64,000 nt of DNA, taken from the NCBI GenBank assembly GCA_963989385.1, contig OZ022502.1, positions 47,485,454 through 47,549,453 of the forward strand, given 5' to 3'. The notes under the pieces are model-generated. The model searched no databases, was not told where the DNA came from, and saw only the letters and a program-made list of their open reading frames with translations. A program made the position numbers and the translations under genes. Position 1 is the first letter of the stretch. Each line of letters begins with the position of its first letter. This document shows positions 57,001-64,000 of this stretch, in pieces. This DNA comes from Ctena decussata. Lineage: Eukaryota; Mollusca; Bivalvia; Lucinida; Lucinidae.

Positions 57001-57961
57001 AAAAAAAGACATGAGGCCCTAGTCCCCCAACCCTCTTGAAAATCTTACTACATCTGTGGAAACTTTGTTTCGTACTGAACAGTATATTTCAAAAAAGAAA
57101 GAAAGAAAACAGATTCCATTTGCATTGATTTGACACAGACTCGATCGGCGCCAAGATCAGGAGCACCATTCGGCCTCTTGGAGACATAGAACAGCGTTTT
57201 TCCAATTCTCATAACGTTCCCCAGGATGCTCAGGGTTGCACATTTCTGGCACAGAGTCTCTCTGTCCGTTGTCCCCAAATTGTGGGTAAGTCTAATCCGG
57301 GCGTTTGACGTCCCTAGCTTCCGGAAACTTTCTAAACAATTATGATTCTGGCGAGGATATAAACAACCAACCAACGATCTAAACAACGAGACTACTGATG
57401 CAAATGCGCCATACCGTCATGATGCAGGTCCAAAATGATGTGTTTGATCGCTACCGAAAATCTCATCTTTAATTCCGGTTACCTAAAAACTGCAAACAAT
57501 ACTTCAATACTTTGAACGAAAATATATTATGAGACTTACTGCGAATACAATATAATTAAATCACAGAAAACGAACTAAAAATATTTATATGTAAACAATA
57601 TGACTCTGTTTATAAATCCAATTGATAATTCACTTTAAAACGCTGCAAAAATACTGATAAATTGTGATGCGCGTACGATCATATTATGGCTGCTTCGCAC
57701 GCGTTTTGATAAAGCGTTTTGATTGGCTTATTATGAATCGCGATTTTCGCGTTATCTACGTCACAGAGAAACGCAAATGAACTTTTCTGATTGGTTAAGT
57801 TATGCTACGCGAAAATCGCGGATAACACGCGTTTCGCATGGGTTTCTCGGGAAGCGATTTGATTGGATATTTGGAAAACGCGTTTCATACACACGCACGA
57901 AAAACGCGTTGGACACGCGTTCAAAACGCGAAAATTGTACGGTTTTGCGCTGCCGGTACTG
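56179..57961. mobile_element. 1.8-kb TA-flanked element with ACGCGT-rich ends
   Basis: Terminal inverted repeats CAGTACCGGCAGCGCAAAA.CGTACA (25 of 26 match) with TA on each side (56177-56178, 57962-57963). About 280 bases at each end are dense in ACGCGT (six left, five right) and other CGCG motifs. The centre is AT-rich with a CA microsatellite (56942-56996). A 112-codon minus frame (57048-57386) has no family I know. CAGT ends plus TA suggest a Tc1/mariner-like non-autonomous element. Confidence 0.75.
56942..56996 (+). repeat. CA microsatellite
   Basis: About 27 AC/CA repeats inside the TA-flanked element. Confidence 0.95.
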
Positions 57962-58220
57962 TAGCTTTTCAAAAGAAAAGTAAAAATAAAACTGATTTCA
58001 TCTGATAAAGGGTTCATCTTGCGCAACAAAAGGACCTGTGCTTATCAGTTTTCATACGTGTTTTTTTTTCTCATCGACATTTTAATTGCCTTTACGACGG
58101 ATGAAGATTGCTGAGTCTTGACCTTATGTTACTTTTCGTAGTTAATGAGAATTAGTTTGGAACGTGCTTCTATTTGATATATCAAAGGAAAAGTCTTACC
58201 AGAAGTGAAATGTCTGCATT

Positions 58221-58500
58221 TTAATGCCCCAGCTTTGAAAAATTGACGGGGGACATACTGGTTTTGTCATAAATGTTTTGTTATATATGGCTGTATATGA
58301 AAAATAAACGGAACCCTCTCTCTCTCTATTTCTATGCCGGTCTTGTCATTCAGGAGGTATGTCCCTTATTTGCAACAGTCATTTAATGCAGGAACTAGCT
58401 TGTGAACAAATATCTGGAGAATTCTCTGCGTAAACTAGATCTAGTATCTTTTTTTTGGGGGGGGGGGGGGGGGGGGACGGGGGGCATACAACAAGAAACT
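58221..58500 (+). repeat. fragment of hairpin-headed element
   Basis: TTTTAATGCCCCAGCTTTG..GACGGGGGACATACTGG resembles the 5' hairpin of elements like H2. A 20-base G run and GGGGGGCATA follow at about 58457-58488. No tandem array. Confidence 0.45.
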
Positions 58501-58701
58501 GAGACGTAGTTGACATGATTAGTTTTTACTTTATTTTGCTAATATTTAGTGGAATTATGCCCCTTTTTCGACCAAGGCATTTTATACAGGCACAACCTTT
58601 GTGATGTGTTATACTAAAATTTGTAAACTCTCTTTCTGATTTTAAACAACATTCCATTGACTTACCTCTCCATCCGGTTTGAAAGCGAATAATCTTAAAA
58701 T

Positions 58702-58915
58702 GAGCCGCGACGCGACAAAACCAACTATGTGGTTTTGCGCCCAGTGAAGACTCAAATCAGCCTGGGCATCCGCCCAGTTTGAACGGACTCTTCGTTAAGT
58801 GCTCAAAGCGTAGCTAAGGATCTAAGCTACCTCCAAGCGGACAGCGAAGGCTCTAATCAGACTGGGCGGACACTGGGCGCACAACCACATTGTTGGTTTT
58901 GTCGTGTCGCGGCTC
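58702..58915. mobile_element. foldback family F1, copy 7
   Basis: 214 bp, GAGCCGCGACGCGAC to GTGTCGCGGCTC, flanked by AAAT (58698-58701, 58916-58919). About 20 bases shorter, with a deletion in the right arm. Confidence 0.88.
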
Positions 58916-58919
58916 AAAT

Positions 58920-59389
58920 GCATTCGTTTCTTTATGTGGCATATAGAAAATGTGCTCTAAAAGGTTTTACTGTATCTTGATCTTGATTGATGTATTTCTA
59001 TCACCCAATGCATTAAACACTTCTTTGCGATGCGATTTAACTTTATGTGGTAAGTGTGAGGTTGCCGATAATATCACAAATAACATTTTTTAAAACAGCT
59101 TAACTGTCGCCTAAGGCTTTGAAAAACATACATTGACTGGTTATATGTTATGTAGTGGGACAAACTATACGAAAGTTTTATGACTATCTGGTATAATAAG
59201 CAAGCCTGAGTCGGAGGGTGGATGGGTGGGGTCTGAGTCTGACTGCAAAGCATTAGACTAACACATAATTATTACGTATAGAATATTTGGCAGAAACGCA
59301 ATTTGTATTGTTTTCTTATTTTTTTAAAGGTTTCGTTAGTTTATATTGTCCTGATTTGATCGAACATATATAAATGCTATTTTGATACC
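58920..59389. other. unannotated AT-rich sequence
   Basis: Nothing supported. Confidence 0.4.
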
Positions 59390-59735
59390 ATGTTGTTACT
59401 TCTACAGCCAACAGTTTGATAAATGAGCCGCGACACGACACGACAAAACCAACAATGTGGTTGTGCACCCAGCGCAGTCTCAGATCAGCCTGGGCACCCG
59501 CCCAGTCTGATCAGAGTCTTCGCTGTCCACATGGAGGTTGCTTAAACCCTTAGCTACCCTTAAATCACTTTGCGAAGAGTCTGATCGAACTGGGCGGTTG
59601 CCCAAGCTGATCTGAATCTGCAGTGGGCGCACAACCATTTGGTTGGTTTTCTCGTGTCGCGGCTCACATTCTCTAATTATCTGATAGACAGATTTAGTAC
59701 ATGTCAAACCGTCAGTCTCTGTTTTTGTTTGAACC
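59390..59735 (+). repeat. repeat R3 split by F1 copy 8
   Basis: CAACAGTTTGATAAAT before the F1 copy, and ATTCTCTAATTATCTGATAG, TGTCAAACCGTCAG after it, rejoin into the R3 sequence at 51890-51970. A third, diverged R3 is at about 62790-62870. Confidence 0.65.
59425..59665. mobile_element. foldback family F1, copy 8
   Basis: 241 bp; the left end carries a 5-base duplication (ACACGACACGAC). Flanks are AAAT and ACAT, one mismatch. Empty-site comparison with 51890-51970 indicates an original AAAT. Confidence 0.88.
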
Positions 59736-60259
59736 CCAAAGAAACGATACGCAATCTACGCTGATGCCCTGTCTGATCTGAGGCCTCTATTTTTGCATAT
59801 GCTACGATTTCAAGACTCAACTTCTCGTTTCAAAAATCAAGAGGGCATCTGCGGAAATTAAAAAATGAAGTTTCAGTCTTCGGGCATGCTCTTAGACAAG
59901 TCTCTGTGAAACAAAAATTGTTACTTTGGGTTAAGGGAAGTGAGTCCGAAAGAAAAGAAAACAATTGATTTTATCATCGGTCGCTTAGCTTATGTAGCTT
60001 ATGGGATGGTCAATATAGTTTCAAGGTTGCTACAGCACAATATAGGTTACACTCTTCACAGCTCATCGACATGGAAAGTAGTTATGTAACCATAGCCATT
60101 AGTAGGATATATAAGGGCACTGGGCGTCTTGAGTCCTTGATCCAATCCCTATTGGACACAGTGTATCTGCTATTGCTGATATTCTTGTTTAGTTATAATT
60201 ATTATTATCATTTTATGAGCTTGGCTGGAGTGTGCTCTGTGATTCTGTATTTTTCCGGT
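59736..60259. other. unannotated sequence
   Basis: Start of a 142-codon frame (60071-60499) that runs into repeat S-A; not supported as a gene. Confidence 0.4.
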
Positions 60260-60455
60260 TATTGGTTGGTTGGTTGGTTGTTTTGGCAACTCTTTGAGAT
60301 AGAAATTTTGTCTATATTCAGCCCCAGAGAGAGGAAAAAAAGAAGAGAGATCATAGGCGAGAGAAAACATTCCAAACATCCCCAAACCACAGCTACTGCA
60401 AGCACAGTAGGCCCTTGTCCTACTATTATCCGCCCAGGCACTGAAAGTGAGCCAC
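60260..60455 (-). repeat. SINE-like repeat S-A
   Basis: Reverse orientation of 13478-13708: AACCAACCAACCAA tail at 60260-60285, ATCTCAAAGAG, TTTGGAATGTTTTCTCTCGC, GGGCCTACTGTGCTTGCAGT, TGCCTGGGCGG. Confidence 0.65.
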
Positions 60456-61149
60456 CATCAACGCCCGCCGCAATAGCCGTTGATTTTGTTTTCGGTTAAA
60501 GTAAACGGATACAATACCATGTTTTACCGCAAATTTTACACATGTATTCCCATTGTGTTTGCCTGGACGATATAACTTATCAAAACTGGTACCCAGGAGC
60601 AAATTCTTTTCTTACAGAGTTGTTTCCCAATAAGAATGGAGACAAAAGTGAAAATGAAAGAATTACGACAGCCGGAAGTAAACCCATTCAATCTTAAACA
60701 CATTAAATCATAATTAGGTTTTTGTGACTTTCATTGTCATAATTAGAATGCATATTAATAAAATATTGTTTTAAAGCGGGCAGTTGTTGTTGTATTTTTC
60801 ATTCCACTGACTGTTATGGTGAGTGATCTCGAATAGGCAGAGAAGGCCAAACAGGACATTACTAAGGAAGTCTAAAAGTATAAATATATCTTCATTATCT
60901 CGTATGAAATATCTGTTGGTAATAAAAAATTAAATATTGGATAAACGCTTATGTGAGTGCCCCTTAGTCTTACAAACGCCTGAAGGCCCGGCCAAAAGTT
61001 GCGAAAATACCAAACGCCAACAATCAAATATTGCTCCTGAAACAGAAAGGACCATTCTTCTTATTTGTATCAATGCATTTTGTCCAGTTTGTTTTACCTT
61101 TTAATGTAAACAAAACTTTGCCTGGTAAAAAGTAATGGAATGGAGCTGT
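60456..61149. other. unannotated AT-rich sequence
   Basis: Nothing supported. Confidence 0.4.
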
Positions 61150-61331
61150 TTAACCCATTTATGGCTAGTGTCCCCAAAAAGGGACATTGACAGGCAGTGC
61201 AGAGCCAGATCAGACGCCGCAAGACGCCGAAAAATGTCAAAAATAAACTAAACCAGGTAACCCTTAATTAAGACAAATAGTCTCATTCAATTTATAAAGA
61301 TAGATGAATCCAACTGGCATATATGGGTTAA
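61150..61331. mobile_element. TTAA-flanked miniature element
   Basis: TTAA-CCCATTTATGGCTAGTG at the left, GGCATATATGGG-TTAA at the right. CCC-type ends with TTAA duplication match the piggyBac style. Contains AGATCAGACGCCG, as in 556-790. No transposase. Confidence 0.7.
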
Positions 61332-61696
61332 TTAACTGTAATGAAAGCAGAGCCGATCACTCTGCCACAATCTGATATCCTTTTCCTATACACGTGTGAG
61401 GTCAATATACAAAAACATCTGCTTAGAAAGATACCTTGAATTATTCATTGTCCACAAAGACAAATGCAGCTTAAGGCTGTGTCTTCTTTGCGTATCAGAT
61501 TAAGATGAATTGATATCTTACTTGCGTGCCTTCAATAAAATAGAAAATAAAACCTCTCTCCTGTTTTATTGCATTAACGTATATCGATATGCTTTATTTA
61601 AATCCACTTCGCCTTTCTGTCCTACAAGCCGCGGCTATCAATGGTTTCCTATTCACTACGTCTATTTCAGGTGCCTATTAAGGCGGATGGATACAC
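61332..61696. other. unannotated sequence
   Basis: Nothing supported; a 98-codon frame crosses into the adjacent F1 copy. Confidence 0.4.
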
Positions 61697-61700
61697 AAGT

Positions 61701-61936
61701 GAGCCGCGACACGACAAAACCAACAATGTGGTTGTGCGCCCAGCGCAGACTCAGATCAGCCTGTGCATCCGCCCAGTCTGATCAGAGTCTTCGCTGTCCG
61801 CATTGAGGTAACTTAGACCCTTAGCTACCCTTTAAGCGTTAAGGAAAGATTTTGATCAGACTGGGGAGATGCCCAGGCTGATCTGAGTCTGCACTGGACG
61901 CACAACCACATTGTTGGTTTTGTCGTGTCGCGGCAT
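61701..61936. mobile_element. foldback family F1, copy 9
   Basis: 236 bp, GAGCCGCGACACGAC to GTGTCGCGGCAT, flanked by AAGT (61697-61700, 61937-61940). Confidence 0.9.
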
Positions 61937-62080
61937 AAGTATGTTTTTCACCATATTTCAAAGCGTTTCCAACATGTTTTCAAAGGGAAACAAACTTTGT
62001 GACTGCCTGCCTGCCTCCTTGGACGATTACCTCTTTCAAAAATAGGGACTACTTTTAAAGGAAAGGATTTGCTGTTACAA

Positions 62081-62201
62081 AAGTTAATTCTTTTCTCTAA
62101 GAACTGGTCTAATTCCGGCAAAAATGTAAGGTACCAATCCAAAGTTAATTCTTTTCTCTAAGAACTGGTCTCATTCCGGCAAAAATGTAAGGTACCAATC
62201 C
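62081..62201 (+). repeat. 61-bp tandem duplication
   Basis: AAGTTAATTCTTTTCTCTAA..GGTACCAATCC twice in a row, with one or two differences. Confidence 0.92.
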
Positions 62202-63465
62202 ACCTCAAATATTTCTGCATTTTGCAATATCTGTGACATTTGACCTTTATTCATGAATTGAAATGTCATTTTTAAACCGTCATGGTGTCACAGTGGACGA
62301 AGTTTGATTCCATAAAGGGCGAATAAAAAATGTAAACTCCGCCCACTGTCACCATTACAACATCGAAGTTTAAATAAAAGCGCTTTGCAGAATTTTAGCT
62401 CCGCACACTGTCGTCACAATAAAGTCAATTAATCGTACGTCCACTTCTTCCATATGTTTAAAAATGATGAATAGAAATTAAAGAAAGTTTGAAACGTTCG
62501 CGGTTGGCCACATACACACTACCCAGACATTTAAACAAATAGAGGAGCCACAACTAAATGTATTCAAATCTATAACAAAAAAAAGGTATGGGCAATTCGG
62601 GGATTGCGTAGCATTTAAGAACGACGTGAAATGCATTTTAAGCTGGTTACAGTAAAGCAATGGCTAAAACGAGATGTTATGTTCCATTTTAACTACCAGT
62701 GGTTTACTTCTGCAAAACTGTATTAGTCTCTCCGTAGTTCGCCCACAAAATTAAAGTTATTTCAATTACAGCTGTGGCAGCCCATACAGATATTTGAACA
62801 TCCAGCAGCTTGATCAATCGTTTTGTTATCTGAAAGAAGGAGTGAGTACTTGCCAAATCGTCTGGTTACATAGAACAAACAAGTCTCTGTGAATATGATT
62901 ATTTCATACCTTTATTTATCATGAAACAATACACCTTTGCATTTCCTTGTCACACAAAGTTACCTTCGAATTGGCCAGTGACACGAAAACAAAAAAAATA
63001 AACAAGTAAATAAAAGTGAGGTTTTGTATAAAAATGTTATATAAATTGAAACCTTAATGCATTCGTTGTAAAATACGTTGTTTCTTAAAGTTTAATCCGG
63101 TATACAGAAATGTATCGTATCATGTAAACTCCGAAACACAGACTACAATGTCAGATTCTTCTAAATGTTTCAGCATAAAATTGTTTATTTACACAGATTG
63201 CGGATAGGCAGTAAGTGTTAGTAGCATCCTGCTGCAATGTTGTGTTCAAACTGTTTGAAGTCAATGATTTTGCGGGCTGTGTATGAGCTATCTGTTTTCT
63301 TATGCTATTAAATAATTATAGTTATATTTATCCATTTATCGAATTCTTCAGTCAAGAAGCTTATGCGAAACAGTAAGAGTTTGTATTGTCGTAAAGAGCG
63401 GTCCACGCATGTCACTGAGGTTCAAACAAACCAAGCAGACTCTCTCACGGATTCTATGGATTGAA
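62202..63465. other. unannotated, with diverged R3 copy
   Basis: A diverged R3 lies at about 62790-62870 (CAGCTTGATCAATCG, TTATCTGAAAGA, GCCAAATCGTC). No gene is supported. Confidence 0.4.
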
Positions 63466-63882
63466 GACCTAGAACAATAAAGTATCACAATATATTTATT
63501 ATGATGGTAAATGCCATAGAACTAGGTACAAATAAATATAAATGAACTGTTTACGACAATCCAACAATAGACATAAGTAGCATGTGCAAGTGAGAGAACT
63601 AAAGTATATTTTTGCAAATAAACTTGTAAGTAGATAGATGGACAAAGCGTACCTTGCACTGACACACTTATAATTACATAAGCATACATAAGCATAGCAC
63701 AACAATGACAGATGATTTACAAAATCTGCGAATCGTTTGACATTGACAGAGTAAAGAATATCCTAGAACAATATATTATCACAAAATATTTATTTTCTAT
63801 GTACAAATATATGAGATGAATGGACTCTTTGCAACAATCCAACAACAGACATAAAGACGCATGTGCAAGTTAGTGAGAACTC
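63466..63882 (+). repeat. ~293-bp diverged direct repeat pair
   Basis: 63466-63605 and 63759-63882 share CTAGAACAATA, TATCACAA.ATATTTATT, CAATCCAACAA.AGACATAA and GCATGTGCAAGT in order. Confidence 0.7.
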
Positions 63883-64000
63883 AAGGGCGGTAACTGCCCA
63901 TAAGGTTACAGTTGACCATCTAAAGTGTAAAACTACGTTACCTACACAAAGTTTGTCTATCATCCATAAATCAATATTCAGGACATGATTATAGGATAAT

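Noticed and set aside
57048..57386. 112-codon minus-strand frame inside the TA-flanked element
   Set aside because: The composition looks somewhat protein-like, but I recognise no domain and it is too short for a transposase. Kept as a note only.
60071..60499. 142-codon plus-strand frame with hydrophobic stretch
   Set aside because: Its second half is the reverse of repeat S-A, including the AACC tail, so the frame is accidental.

Overview
The window looks like intergenic or intronic DNA from an animal with a repeat-rich genome, most likely a heterodont (clam-like) bivalve mollusc. This is an inference from repeat families I recognise from such genomes: hairpin-headed elements starting TTATGCCCCC or TTTAGCTCACC with internal ~160-bp tandem units, the foldback family starting GAGCCGCGACACGA, TTAACCCATTTATG miniature elements, and several tRNA-headed SINEs. 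I found no host protein gene with confidence. Every coding region I can support belongs to a mobile element.

Layout. 0-14 kb: a mosaic of miniature elements, SINEs and two copies of an ~800-bp repeat, plus a 424-bp LTR element at 8994-9417. That element has no coding capacity and carries a complete-looking Pol III unit (A box, B box, T6) in each 155-bp LTR. 14.2-20.8 kb: three units of a ~519-bp tandem repeat, split by a 1.4-kb hairpin/tandem-repeat element and by a 3.7-kb inverted-repeat element. 21.75-33.61 kb: one complete Ty3/gypsy retrotransposon on the minus strand, with 782-bp LTRs that look identical, 4-bp target duplications, a two-part gag, protease, and RT-RNaseH-integrase. 33.6-64 kb: SINEs, one of them split by a TA-flanked miniature transposon; two more hairpin/tandem-repeat elements; decayed non-LTR retrotransposon fragments; a 1.8-kb TA-flanked element with ACGCGT-rich ends; and most of the ten copies of the foldback family with 4-bp target duplications.

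How the parts may work together. The gypsy element's reading frames are laid out for recoding. A canonical T TTA AAC slippery heptamer, followed after 7 nt by a 7-bp stem, links gag to protease. An in-frame TAA splits gag, and a second -1 step separates protease from RT. Its integrase has a short D-to-E spacing (28 residues), so this copy may depend on intact relatives despite its young LTRs. The small LTR element shares the first 14 bases of its LTR and the 4-bp duplication size with the gypsy element, which makes the gypsy family a plausible source of mobilising proteins. The tRNA-headed SINE families share a 3' tail, as expected if one LINE type copies them. In several places a second copy of the host repeat within the window supplies the empty site that confirms an insertion.
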